Shown here piece after piece: positions 35,569 to 47,600 of a stretch of DNA of 64,000 nt (the first letter of the stretch is position 1; each line of letters begins with the position of its first letter). This stretch comes from Owenia fusiformis. Its lineage: Eukaryota; Annelida; Polychaeta; Sabellida; Oweniidae. Both the position numbers and the translations under genes were made by a program. The DNA is taken from assembly GCA_903813345.2 (NCBI GenBank), contig CAIIXF020000007.1:22617564-22681563 (forward strand), written 5' to 3'. The notes under the pieces were generated by a model. It worked only from the letters and a program-made list of their open reading frames with translations, did no database searches and had not been told where the DNA came from.

Positions 35569-35574
35569 TAATAA
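35569..35574 (+). promoter_or_regulatory. Polyadenylation signal AATAAA
   Basis: Canonical hexamer about 130 nt after the alternative BRICHOS stop codon and about 1 kb after the main one. It is the best-placed signal for the short isoform. Confidence 0.45.
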
Positions 35575-35929
35575 ACGCTTATAATCAGAAAATATTTATG
35601 CTGTTCTTACGTTCAATACGTTACGTGACAGATTTCTTGGAAGTTTTTAAGTACGAGTTAGTTAAGGGAATTAGTGATAAGGGGGATTATTTTATAAAGA
35701 ATAGTTTAGATTAAGTAATAGACTGCACTGAAAAGGGCTTCAACTCGTTTTGCATACCTTCTTGCCTTATTTACTCTGAAACTTTGAAAAGAAGTTATTC
35801 ACCAAGAGGGATTTGATATAGGGAATATCACAAGGATGATATCAATATTTCCCAAGGGAACGCAGTGACCGAGGAAATACTGATATCATCCAAGGGGTAT
35901 ATTCTTTGTACATTGAGTTGGCTTTTGGG

Positions 35930-36025
35930 CTATTACTTGGTCTTTTAGGACCTTATTTTTTAATTTTAAGGCCAAGTTACCAATAATGGTCCTTAAATTT
36001 TTCAATTGTTGGGCCAATTTTGGAT
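35930..36025. repeat. TTACTTGG-CTTTT-CC repeat family, copy 1
   Basis: Shares TATTACTTGG.CTTTT.G.CC, TTTTAATTTTA.GCCAA and TTGTTGGGCCAA-type words with 45820-45995 and 52290-52510. A shorter relative with CTTCTGGACCCGCC lies at 39355-39440. Several copies end in GTTAGCTTCTGGATCC-like text. This is a short interspersed family without coding potential. Confidence 0.6.
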
Positions 36026-36232
36026 TTAAAGAATAGGTATCGATATGGCGAACTTTTTGAACACACGTTTCTCTAAAACCAGTCATCAGAAATTTCTGAA
36101 AATCTTACAAATTGTCAATGTAATGGCCATCTTTTGAATGGTAACAATATAATTTGAAATAGATATACATACTTTTATCTATATTGTTTTAAAAAACACA
36201 TCAAACACTTGTTTTGTTCTTGGTATCATGTT

Positions 36233-36530
36233 TCCAGAGTGAAATGAAACATTTTTCCGAACCTCATTGGAACAAAACGACATAAACACAACATGTTTAG
36301 GTCTCTCAATATTGTAATTGTACAAAGGAAATTTTGGTTGATTTTAAAAAAGTATCTTGTTAATGAAGTAAAAGTTTTTTCTTGATTTTTATCTATTTCT
36401 TGTGGGGATTTTGTTTTAATTTTTTGAATACTTTTTTAAAATCAACCAAAAATTCCTTTGAGAGGTCTAAAAACATGTTGTATACGCTATTTTGTTCCAA
36501 CAAGGTTCGGAAAGACATTTTATTTCATTC
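36233..36530. repeat. Inverted repeat with arms of about 110 bp
   Basis: Left arm 36233-36352 (AACCTCATTGGAACAAAACG, CAACATGTTTAGGTCTCTCA, TTGATTTTAAAAAAGTA) is mirrored at 36428-36530. The loop is about 75 nt. Non-coding MITE-like hairpin. Minus frames at 36635-36925 beyond it have no recognised family. Confidence 0.75.
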
Positions 36531-37100
36531 TCAAGAATTGGTAGAAAGGAGCAAAAACAATTGCACTAAAAAATGTTAACAAAAACAGTTCTATAAAATA
36601 TTTCTAAATAATTTTCGCATTAAATAGTTGTCAATCAGTCAACATTACATAAAATACCATGTTTTTTACAGAATGTTTTCAATGATTGGTTTAAGAGAAA
36701 AACATTGTTGAATTCAGTTCTCCATATCGATACGTATCCTTTGCAAACTTGAAAGGGTCTAGTGCACTTTCCATTATGATTTCCCCAGGAACAAAATGAA
36801 TCATTTTTAGGTGTAACATAAAGACTACAATGTCCCATAATACCGTGGAAAATATTTAAGCGTTTGGACCCACATTGGTTGAGGTTGAGGTCATTAAGTT
36901 CAGCAAGGGTGTATTGATTTGCCATTGGATGTGCTCCATTGACTTAACATGTGGATATCATCAGATTCCTACAAAATGGCTATAGAAAAATGCTTCAAAA
37001 GCAACTTTTACACTTATCAAATCCCATACAACTTTGTAAATCCAAAGATTATACTGTTATGTTTTATTAATTGATAACATATTTGGATAAGATGTACGGG
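36531..37100. other. Unassigned sequence
   Basis: A 96-residue minus frame (36635-36925) has scattered Cys but no family match I can name and no supporting neighbours. Left unassigned. Confidence 0.35.
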
Positions 37101-37102
37101 AT

Positions 37103-39128
37103 ACTAGAGTATCCGCGTATATTGAGTATGACCGGTTCTTAGGCTACGAATATGACCTGTTTTGGAAAGTCATGAGAGGCACAGCTGCTTAAAAATGGAA
37201 AATAAAGGTTAACTTCTATATTATCCTTTTTGAAATTGTGTTTGTTGAATATAGTTTATGCTGTATTTAATAGTAATGTAACAAAAAAATGTTAAACATG
37301 AGCTATTTTAGCAATGTAACTGTTCATAATGGAATATCAATCAAGAAGTACAGATTTCTCGCCTTAGAGCCAAATCATTAATATCACAGTAGAAAAAAAC
37401 AAATCCCAAACCTTTTTATGGCTAACCTGAACAAGATCTCCAAATCTCAGTTTATATGATCCCCCGTAGAGTGAGCAAGAGAAGGATTTATCTTTTCCCA
37501 GAGGATACGCTTGTGAAATGTCAGGGAAACGAGTGTAACACGGCCCACTGATTGATGTGATCGGAATGTTACCGGTGTAGAATACGAGTACACTGGTGAT
37601 CCACTCGATTACGCTGGTTACCAAAACGGTTCGTTTTGGTAACAAAATGTCGGAACATCCGGAAGATACGATTTTTCTCGTTTCCTTATTTTACACGTTG
37701 TAGGCAGAATTCCCACGACATTTTTTAACACAAACGTGTATCAGTATCCTATGTTTAAAAAAGTGTACATACTTGCGAACAAATAGTTCAGAAGACAACA
37801 GAATCGTCGATTTACTTCGTCACTTAAGTTACATAAACGGTTTGGGTTAAAAGTGCAGATCTTAACTGTTTTTCGAAAAACCGTTTATGTAACTTAAGTG
37901 AGGAAGTAAATCGACGATTCTGTTGCCCTCTGAGCTAATTTTTCGCAAACATGTATATTTTCTAAAACATATGATACTGATGCACGTTGTGAGAAAAAAC
38001 GTCGTGGGGATTCTGCCTACAACGCGTGAAATAAGGAAAAAAGAAAAATCGTGCCTTCGACGTTCCGACATTTTGTTACCAAAACGGTTCGTTTTGGTAA
38101 CCAGCGTAATCGAGTGGATCACCAGTGGAGTGTATGCGGTGCATGATAGGAATTTATCCGAATGTGAGCGGTGTACAATACGAGTGTATGCGGTGCATGA
38201 GACGAATTTATCCGGTACAGGATTACAGCATACCCAACAATTCTCCAATGTTTATATTTTCAAATACATGATAAACTTTTCTTTCCATACATTGTAATGT
38301 ATTGGTATAAAACCTGTCTTATTATATTACTGAAATTCGATAAAAAATGTTCTAAAAGCATATTTTGCCATTACTTTCGCCAACATTCTGAAATCGGGTC
38401 AACTGATTTAACCACAAATCTACAAAAGGTCTGAAATGGGACAACATAATTATAATCAAACAAGGCTATTGTTTTCGGTCTACGTTTAACTGAATTATTT
38501 TGGAAAAAATAGGCTCTTGACACTATAAGTCATCTACTCTTATTTAGTTCTTCCAACTTTATATTGGAGACCTACTGCAAGCGTCTGAAGAGCCTCAACA
38601 TTCTGGTATTTCGAATTACCTTTTGCATCTGTCACCGCTAAAAGTCGTATCCAAACACCGGTTAAATGCCGATCCAAGACATTTCACAACCGTATTCTCC
38701 AATAATGGGGCACCAGTGACATTCGTATTCTCAAAAATTCAAAGATGTATCATATTTGGACAGAGCAGGCTAAATTATTTAAAATATTCATGACTAATTC
38801 GTAGATCTAGCTATATATTATACATAAGATGTGTCATCCTCTTCGGAGTTGTGTTGTGTTACACAAAAACTGATCAAAGATGCTGGAAACTAGGATTTTA
38901 CGGCTTCAATCTAATATTAATACGTTTTCTCTTGATTAAGGCCCCTTGTGATATGCCTGGCATTATAAGTATACCAAGTATCATCCATTGACCAAGTAGG
39001 ATAAAAAGAAAACGTTCGAAAGTGTTCATAAAAAGCAAGTACTCACCTCGTCTGTTTATAGGAACAGAAATACGGTCACACTCGTAAGCTTAGAACCGGT
39101 CATACTCAATATACGCGGATACTCTAGT
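37103..39128. mobile_element. Non-autonomous DNA transposon, 2.03 kb, 42-bp termini
   Basis: Both ends carry ACTAGAGTATCCGCGTATAT..GAGTATGACCGGTTCT in inverted orientation, identical over about 38 bp. Beyond that they differ. The interior is dominated by a palindrome (37560-38150). No transposase frame is present, and the target duplication is not clear (GGGAT / GGGTA flanks). Confidence 0.8.
37560..38150. repeat. Large palindrome inside the 2.0-kb element
   Basis: Arms 37560-37845 and 37868-38150 are inverted copies, meeting near 37856. Landmarks: ATCCACTCGATTACGCTGGT, ACGATTTTTC, TGTAGGCAGAATTCCC, GAATCGTCGATTTACTTC and TTACATAAACGGTTT. A lone arm occurs at 8380-8578. Open frames on both strands (37862-38297) arise from it and are not genes. 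Confidence 0.88.
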
Positions 39129-39130
39129 TA

Positions 39131-39842
39131 CCCGTGTGTAGGGATGTGTAGGATGCAAATGGATTTTTGACAGACACAAAAAGACTTCCTGGTTTGGCAT
39201 CTCTACCCCTGTACACTTTATGATTGAATATTGGCCCTAATAAGTGGCCCATTCATCAATACAGTGCTGAATATAAGTCAACAAGATACTAGTGTACATA
39301 TAAATGTAATAATAAAAGCAGTATATTTATTTTGAAAAATCAGATGAATTTATTTTTGTTCATGGGGAGATCACAATGGAGGGTGCACTAGATCCTTTGC
39401 CTTCCCCCTTGTTGGCTTCTGGACCCGCCAGTGGGACTCATGTAATCTTCCATATTTCTCCTCGGTTTTTGCCCCTGTTACTTTTTCCTGATGTTAAAGC
39501 AGTTTTCCAATCATTCTCAAGCTATTCACCTCAATTCATTCGATGGATTGTTTAGATATTCGAAGTTTGGCTTCCCTATGTAAAGCGAACTAGTAACTAA
39601 AATGGCAGTGAAATTGTAACGTCAAATATAACCTTGCAAAAGACATTTTCATTTACACTTTTGGTGTCTGTTAACCTTTCTAATCAAAATAAGCCAGATG
39701 GAATACTATAGAAATCCAAGGATTAATTCTTGAGTAGAATAGTAATACTGCATCTTAATTCAGAGAAAATATTGTTGTAATCCATGGCTGATTAAAAAAG
39801 GTAAAACAAATGAAAATGGAGACGTTTTTGGCCTACCCTGTA
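39131..39842. other. Unassigned; includes short repeat at 39355-39440
   Basis: Contains one short copy of the GGCTTCTGGACCCGCC-type family and otherwise AT-rich sequence downstream (3') of the dihydrofolate reductase gene. No exon recognised. Confidence 0.4.
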
Positions 39843-39865
39843 TTTATTGAGAAACATATTTTATT
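39843..39865 (-). promoter_or_regulatory. Polyadenylation signals for dihydrofolate reductase
   Basis: Two AATAAA hexamers on the minus strand (39843-39848 and 39860-39865), 140-165 nt after the stop codon at 40006. Position and strand fit the 3' end of this mRNA. Confidence 0.5.
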
Positions 39866-40005
39866 ATTTGTTGAGTATTCAATATTATATTGATTGTGCC
39901 AAGTTTCTGTTTTATATACTATCTCTACACGTATATGTCTTTGGGTATTTCAGCAGTTTGATGGTATTACATTCTCCCTCATCCAGCATGTCCTTCGGTT
40001 AACTA

Positions 40006-43000
40006 CTATCGCCTCTCGTACACCTCAAATTGATACTCCACACCATTTTCCTTTATCAGATCAGATGGTACTTCAGGGAGACTGAAATAAACATTGAGAA
40101 TACACATGAATTACATTCTACAGGCACTGGTCCGACTATGTTACTATACTAATTATCAAGACATTAAACATGATTTCAGTATGGATAATTTGCGATGTCC
40201 GATCTATAACTTTTCCATTTTCTTATATTTTCCCATTTATCTCACGCTTTCATTTTGTCTCTTCTAATTAGATGACTTCTTCATCATTATTCTTCATTCC
40301 TATCCTCTTAAAGGTATCTATTACTCATCCCTTTCTTATTCGTTCTAACCCTTCCTGGCCGCTCCCTTTTTGTGCACTCATCTTTCCCAGTCTTCCCCTG
40401 GCTCCCTTGTTCCCTCCCCCTAGTTCCTTTCTCTCTCAATTGCTCCCACCCTCCTTTCCTGTATTCCTTTGTTCAAATTATTCACCGTGCCCTCTTCAAC
40501 ATGCATATTCTTCTTGGTTTCTTACTCTATTTTCTTGTATATGGATGGTTCCAGGCAGTCAATTGGGAAGAATGCATCTGCCTCGGCTTTGTGAAATATC
40601 CTCGTCAAGTGTACCCTGTGACAAAGCGGACTCTGGAGAGCTCTCTGAATAAACAACGCCAGTAAATAATTCAAAGGCGGGCATTCATATTCTGTCTGTC
40701 TCTTTAAAATCAGAAATTAGAATGTCCTAGAGTTAGTAGGTCAAATAATAGCAACACAGGATCCATTTAGAGCCCTTCAATGGCGTATACGTATATGTGT
40801 ACATGGTTTGACAAAACTGTTATGTCGTAACAGCATCAAAACTTGCTTTTACAAAGAATACCTTGTATACGCTATATCCACCCATCACCCAGATTGATTC
40901 TGCATTTGCATATTCACTGGCATACTCTATGGCAGCATCAAAAGATGGAGCAATGAAACCAACACCTTTGGGGCATTCTCTACAAAATTAAAATTTTGAA
41001 TTGATCGAAATTCTGCGTAGTGGATCTACTACATGCAGACAAAGTCTTTATCACGGTTGGTCTAATGGTATTTGGGCATATACGAGTATTCAGTTACCTA
41101 TTTTGCCATTATTAAAATGACTGGTTTTCTCTTTCTGATGGGACAACACGTGAAAAAAACATGTCCAGATCAACACTTTTTGTCCAGATAAACAGGGTGT
41201 CTCAAATTCTTTGACATTTCACATGAATACTAGGAAATAGTCATGTTCAGATCATAGTCTTACTTTAATGTTGAACTTATGACGACGTTGTGTCTCAACG
41301 GATTCATCCTCTCTTGTTCCCCACTAGATTCAAACGTCAATCTGCCCTTCATGTTGATGCAAACATTTCCTGTAATTTAACATGAAGAGTGGAAAATACA
41401 TAGGCCCTTAAGGTCAGAACTCAGAACCTTGTACATTGGTAGATTAAATATAGTTTTTGATCCTAAAAATTGGACATTTCTATATCTTAAAACTTCGATT
41501 ATAACATCATCATGCTTTTTGAGATCATAAAAATGTATGATGTAAGGGAACCATATTTTTTTAAAGTATAGCTTCCAACAATTTACCCTATACCTTCCAA
41601 ATTCGAATTCTTCAGGCATTTTCTCTCATTATGCTATTAAGATTATCATTTGGTAGAAAGAAACCTGCATCATGTATTGGTCATCTTCATGAAGTCATAG
41701 GCTGTAGACAACTCCAAAATAACAAGTATGATTAACTTCATCGAGAGGTCAAGCTACAAGTTTTAAGAAAACGTATACGTGAAAGTATAATATTATGAAC
41801 ATCGGTGATTATTCTCTTCCTTATCAAATTTGTTTTTCAGGGACCCCTTGAGTTTTTATTCCTTGTCTTGACCCGTCCCCCCATACTTGTATTTCGGGAG
41901 ATACTACACTATGATTGGGAGAACTAATACCCAGTCTTCTTAAATACGTGTAGCTAAACTCTGCACTGCATAACTAATTTTTAGATATCACTTGGTAATG
42001 GTACAATACATACAACCGATGACATCATGAATCTGGCTTCCACAGCTTCTCTGATGCAGCAAAATGTCGAGTGGTTTTAATATTATTGAATATTTATCTC
42101 ACAAGCCTACCTGGTTTTGTTACCCTTTGTGTCAACCCAGTGTAATATTCATAGTCTGTCCTAGGGAAAACAAAAGAAAAACATACATAAAAAAATATCA
42201 GAGTGTAAAAATGTTGTCGAGTTTTGTTGTTGAACTCTTTTGACTTTCTCAGAAAGTTATTTTGTGATGTAATTTACGATTTGTACTTTGTTCAATCAGA
42301 GACATATAAAATGTTTTATAGGTCTCTGGTTCAATGATGTAAAGATATTAGAAGACATTAGAACATTGCTGTTCTAAGGGTATTAGTACTAGTTAAGGTG
42401 CCATGGAAGTTAACAGGAAATGACAAAACAAAAAATGCCAAAGCCATGCTGGATTTTGAAAATTTTTTGAACCAAGATAACAGAGTTCTTTTTGGACCTC
42501 CGGTCAGTTTAACTAGTTCCACATATCATTTACATGACCGGGAACACAATGGAAATGGTCAGAATGACCATAAACATCATGATAACCTTTTCAGCCCTCT
42601 GAAAATTTGACTGAAAAATAGCTAAAAGTAGGTGCTCAGGAAAGGTCTATGAACAGAGGAAAATAGATCAATTTTCAATTCATTTTTTTCTTTTTCTAAG
42701 AATGATATCATTTTTTTAAAAATTGAATCATTTAGAGCAATATATTGGGCACATTTTCTGAAAAAGTCAAAAGATTCTGTTCAGTCAAAACAGAACTCTG
42801 TTTTCTTTGTTCAAAAAATTTTGAAAATCCAGCATGGGTTTGTCACTTTTTGTTTTGTCATTTCCTGTTAACTTCGATGGCACCTTAAGAAGGCTTATAT
42901 GCACTGTGATGTAAATGTTTTTTTGGAATGGCTCCTTTCTATGTATATTTTCTAAGTTTAGTTATTGGCTCACTTAATGTTTGGTTTAATCGTACGATTA

Positions 43001-43125
43001 TATTATTGTCACCTGATTTTGGGCCATGGAAGTTGATTGTTGATCCCTATACCATTGTTGTGATCCATCATTGCAACTATGACATTAATTTTTACCCCAT
43101 CATTGGCTCTGGCGTCACCCTTCAT
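40006..43125 (-). CDS. DHFR: Dihydrofolate reductase
   Basis: CDS complement(join(40006..40081, 40526..40644, 40862..40979, 41264..41369, 42111..42160, 43013..43125)), 193 residues, phases consistent throughout. It reduces dihydrofolate to tetrahydrofolate with NADPH, feeding thymidylate and purine synthesis. The N-terminus has INVIVAMMDHNNGIG and QLPWPKIR. The active-site acid falls in IRTDYEYY, where animals usually have Glu, so here it is Asp. The cofactor region reads KGRLTFES instead of the usual GRKTWESIP type. HNVVISSTL, then SIWVMGGYSVYK, then CHRVHLTRI and the C-terminal EYQFEVYERR are all typical. Length is near the human enzyme (187). The start ATG at 43123-43125 leaves an 11-residue leader before the core. 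The second exon is only 50 nt. A TTAA foldback element sits in intron 1. Confidence 0.92.
42393..42888. mobile_element. TTAA foldback element, copy C, in DHFR intron 1
   Basis: Begins TTAAGGTGCCATGG and ends CGATGGCACCTTAA, with TTAA on both sides as target duplication and inverted arms of about 120 bp (AACAGGAAATGACAAAAC and AAATTTTTTGAAC blocks). It is the most complete of the three copies. The open frame at 42398-42610 lies inside it and is not a gene. Confidence 0.85.
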
Positions 43126-44686
43126 TGTTGCAGTGTTGGCGCTGTTCCTCCGTTCGTAGAAAGGGTGTAGTATCAGCAGTGGTATTCTATCTAGTCATGT
43201 TATTTTCAGATTCACTGAAATGAAGCATGAAGGCGTCATTGTATTTATTTTGATGCTTTCCAATGTGTCATAATCTACTAAACTCAGTATATTGGTCTGG
43301 GTCAGTCATTCATAAATATGTTGAAATCATACTGAATTATAAAAGTAAATTAAATCTTTAATTTTCTGAACATACGAAACTACCTTAAATGTTTTCATTC
43401 TTAAATTTGATTATTCGAACATAAAACATGTGACCCTGAACATTTAGCTTCAATACAGTCTTAATAGTTATTCTATTCATACTAGGCAAGATATAATTAC
43501 TACGTGTCATATAAACTTGACTTTTTAACACTACTCGAATACAGGAACCTTATGATTACAGGTGACACTAGTAGAGGTGAACAGTGAGACTGCTCAGGAT
43601 CGATTCAGAGTGTTTGAACAAACATCTAGTCGCTATTAATCAGCTAATGATCATGAGTGTGGAATAGTAACTTACCACCTTGCAGCTAATGGCTGGATGA
43701 GTATATTGCAATGATCGCAGTAGTGTCAATGTGGAATGTGTCATCTTCTACATGTCGCGTACCATCTTTATCGTAGCAATAAACTATATCTACCTTCACT
43801 TATGAAAAACTGGTGAACTTATGATGTACACATAAAGAAAGTACATACTTACCCATTCACATTCACCTATTCACTATGTCAATAACATGGGGCCAAGTTG
43901 ATAGCAAGGTCTATATAGAAGATCAATATATTTTTACTTTAGTGACATCTTTATACCTTAGAATGTGTTATTTGGAGCACTCGAATCACAACGATCATCT
44001 GCAGGGTACTATTGCAAAATAGTTGCACATATCAGTCTAGATGAATGAACGTGCAACGGCGAAAAGCTGAAACAACCGTTCACAAATATTTACGTTGAAC
44101 GTCACATTTTCAACGTACAATTAAAGCCACCCTCAGTCTCCCTTTTGAAATAACATCAAATTAATCTACATCCCATCGGGACACATAATTGCTTTTGTTT
44201 CTACATTTCATGTTGCCCATCGTTAAGCAAACATTGCGTAATAACGCCGTTTCCATCATTACTAATTGTGATCAAATTCGAATCACTTGGAAAAGATGCA
44301 TTTGCGGCAATGATACCAATAAAACAGTCCAATCGAATGCACCAAGTGTAAATATTTTATGAACGAGATCAACCACATTCATTTTCTTTTTTCATCAGTT
44401 GATGATCTTAACTTTGATGTTTGCTTATTAAAGATTAAAACGAGACGCCTTAAATGAGACAAATGCATGTTAAAGTCGCTTCCCAATCAATCCTCACACT
44501 GTTTACGTTTCTCGAAGGTAGCCCTAGCAACCCATCTTTATACCGCCAGGATTAATCAGATGAAAAATGGAACTTTCGTGTAAACTATGAATGATTTAGA
44601 TTATAGGTTTCAATAGGTAGCACGAGACTACAATTCGAGGTTTTTAACGTTGTCATGGATGAATACCCAATTTTTAAAGAAACAAA
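43126..44686. promoter_or_regulatory. Divergent intergenic region between DHFR and the astacin-like gene
   Basis: 1.56 kb separates two genes transcribed away from each other, so both promoters should lie here. No clear TATA box or CpG-rich block is seen. A TTTATACCGCC word at 44537 is the nearest candidate TATA-like motif upstream of the astacin-like start. No repeat element is recognised. Confidence 0.4.
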
Positions 44687-47600
44687 ATGCAGGTTGAAAT
44701 TCAATTAGCTGGATATCTATGTTTAGTTTCTGTTCTTAATGTTAATGGGTTTATTGTACGTAATGCTTCGTCGCCGGACTGGGATCTGGATAATATTGAA
44801 CTGAGTGATGATGCCAATATGATAAGCGGTGTGAGATTTGAAGAAAGTGGCGAGGTTGAAATTGCCCACGCTAAGATGGATTCCAGTGAAGGTAACGATG
44901 TCATTATACATAATTATAGATATACACATTCCCCTTCACAAGTTTTTTTATATTTGTAGATTTGCATTGAGACGGGGCAGTTAGTTTGAAACTCTGTCAC
45001 TACCAATGAACCAATTTGTATGAAGCTCATACAGGTTCAAGGAAACTAACTGCCCCGTCTCGTTTTAAAGTTTGAGCATCCAACTCCTCTTATTATAAAA
45101 TCAAGAGCCAACGGTAACAAACCTTCTGATCGACCCTTGTACATTGCTGACTTCAGAAAAACGTCAAATTAAGTTTTATGAATTACAACTGTAAAAGAAA
45201 ATTTTCTTAATCAAACTTGGCAATGTTTGCAATCTAGACTTATTTCATGCATATAACTTATTTCATATTTATTGAAATTGACCACTTCCTTAAATAATTG
45301 TAATTAAATGTTTTTCAAGAATTATTGAAAAATAGAGAAAAAGTCAGATTTCGCCCAAAACTATTTCTCAAATTATCTGAAAGTGAGAACATTTGATCCT
45401 TTGTAAATCAAATGATCCATTGAAAATGTAAGAGATTAGAAATAGTTTGTGGACACAAAGTTTAACATTATTTCATATATATGAAATGATAAAAACATAT
45501 AAATTAGATTAAAAATCAACATTTTCACCGAGGTAATAAAAACACGACGCAATTTTGAAGTATCTACAGTCTAATTGAAATATACAAGAAGTCGTTTCTT
45601 GTTCTCTTAATCTGATGTCTATCACATTTCAGCGAATATGACAACGAGGGAGTTTAGGTTGCCAAAGAACAGGAAATATGAAAGAATAGCAATCGGAAGA
45701 CAAAAGAGAAATATTCATTTTACTCCCGATGAGATTGGTTGGCAGGATTCTTTGGAGATTACCATAGATGAAAACTTTAGTGAGTTGTAACTGCATAATG
45801 GGAGTAACATACCACACTGGCGGATCTAGTGGGGGGGGGGGGGCATTGGGCCAACAATTTTGTAGCGCCCTAAATAGTGGGCATTTTTGGACATTACTTG
45901 GCCTTTTGAGTCCTTTTTGGATTTAGGGGCCCAACAAATTTTCCGACTCACATTTGAAATTTGCCCCCCTTCCTTGTTAGCTTCTGGATCCACCTGTGTA
46001 CCATGACATCATTCGTTCAAGTTAACATTGTTTTTCTATCTAAATACAGAAAGGTTCCAAAATTCAGTGTGAGTTATACACGACAGTAAAACCATGTATA
46101 CAGTGAGTACCCTTGAAGCCATAAACAGTGTTCACTGTATGCATATACGTTATTACAAAGAGGGAATCTTATATATGAGTCGATGATACGTAGAATGTTT
46201 CTTGAAGTAGTGTTCACTTAATACAGGGTGTTCCCTAGAGAGAGGTGTTCACTAAGACAGGTTTACTGTAGCTCACTTTGCTTCTTGATTATTTAAAAGA
46301 GAACTTCATATGTATAAGTATACAGTTGTATTTACGAGGCCTCGACTCTCATGATAGTAAAGTATTTGTCCAGATTAATGTTGACCTCCATGTTTATTTA
46401 CTTTTCAGCTATCTCTGTTCAAAACAGGAGTTCAATCCCGTTTCAGATTGATGCAAGTTTCGGTAAGCTAAAGTTCATGTATGATCTAAAAAGTTAAACG
46501 TTTTTCTCCAAATAATGATTTCGATTTTTAATTTCCACAAACAAACATACTATTTTCAAATGGAAACTTGCGATCTCTCTCCAGATCAAATCGAACGCGA
46601 GATGATCCGTGGCGCCCTCTATACTTGGTCTACCGAATCGTGTCTAAAGTTCGAAGAAATAATGGACCTACCGGAATTCTTTCTCACTCCAATGGCTGCA
46701 ATTAGATTCCTCCCCGGAGATGATGGGTAAAAACGTACTTGAATATCAATTTGAATATATGCATCGCATAATTGATTAATGATTGATGTACCAAAATAGA
46801 TAAATCATATGACATCACATAACTTTAAAGAGCACATTCAAATGTTAGTTTAGTATAACCAACATTGACGTCTCTAAAACGTTGATTGTCAACATTAGTT
46901 TGAAACAAAACAGCGGAATAATTCTGGTGAGATAATGTATTCGTAATTATCTGTTTCAGTTGTTCATCAACAATCGGAAGTGGTTCTGGGGCAGTTCCTA
47001 ATAAAATATATCTGGAAAAAACACAATGTTTCGATGTAAGTTTTCTACATTAATTTGTAATTAATACAGTAGATGCTATGGAGATTCATTCTCCAACCGT
47101 GTTCCTGATAATTCTTATGATGATACTGGTGGTTTCAGTATCATATTATGTTCTCGTGGACATATACCAACGTATCATACAGATGAATGTTACGTGTCCA
47201 TTCGATTCAGTTTCAAGAGTATGCCTTCAAGTAATGTTCATTTTAGGGATCGGGTGTTGATATAGTGAAACAAATTGGACACTCCCTTGGTTTCGCTCCC
47301 GAAGAGACAAGGCCCGATAGGGATAATTACGTTGTTATCTCGGATGAAAATATACGCTCAGAAGATGTACATAAACTAGAGAAAGAAAAGTTATACGAAA
47401 CTTTGAATTTTGGCATTCATTACGATTTCGCATCTTTGTATCATAGCAAACTAGCGGTATGTGTATATTCTTGCTCTGTATGAAATAGATTCCGTTTGAA
47501 ACACTACCAGGCCATATACAATATACAATGCATGTATATAGAACTTCATTTACACAGTTTCAATAAAAAGACGTCTGAATTATATATTCTTCTGTAATAT

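Noticed and set aside
36635-36925. 96-residue minus-strand frame with several cysteines
   Set aside because: No recognised motif, no splice partner and no conserved neighbour; not enough to call a gene.
37862-38297. Paired 124- and 128-residue frames on opposite strands
   Set aside because: Both come from the two arms of the palindrome and mirror each other; no protein family is recognised.
40272-40665. Overlapping plus-strand frames of 126 and 97 residues
   Set aside because: They lie antisense to a dihydrofolate reductase exon and a pyrimidine-rich intron, and have no family features.
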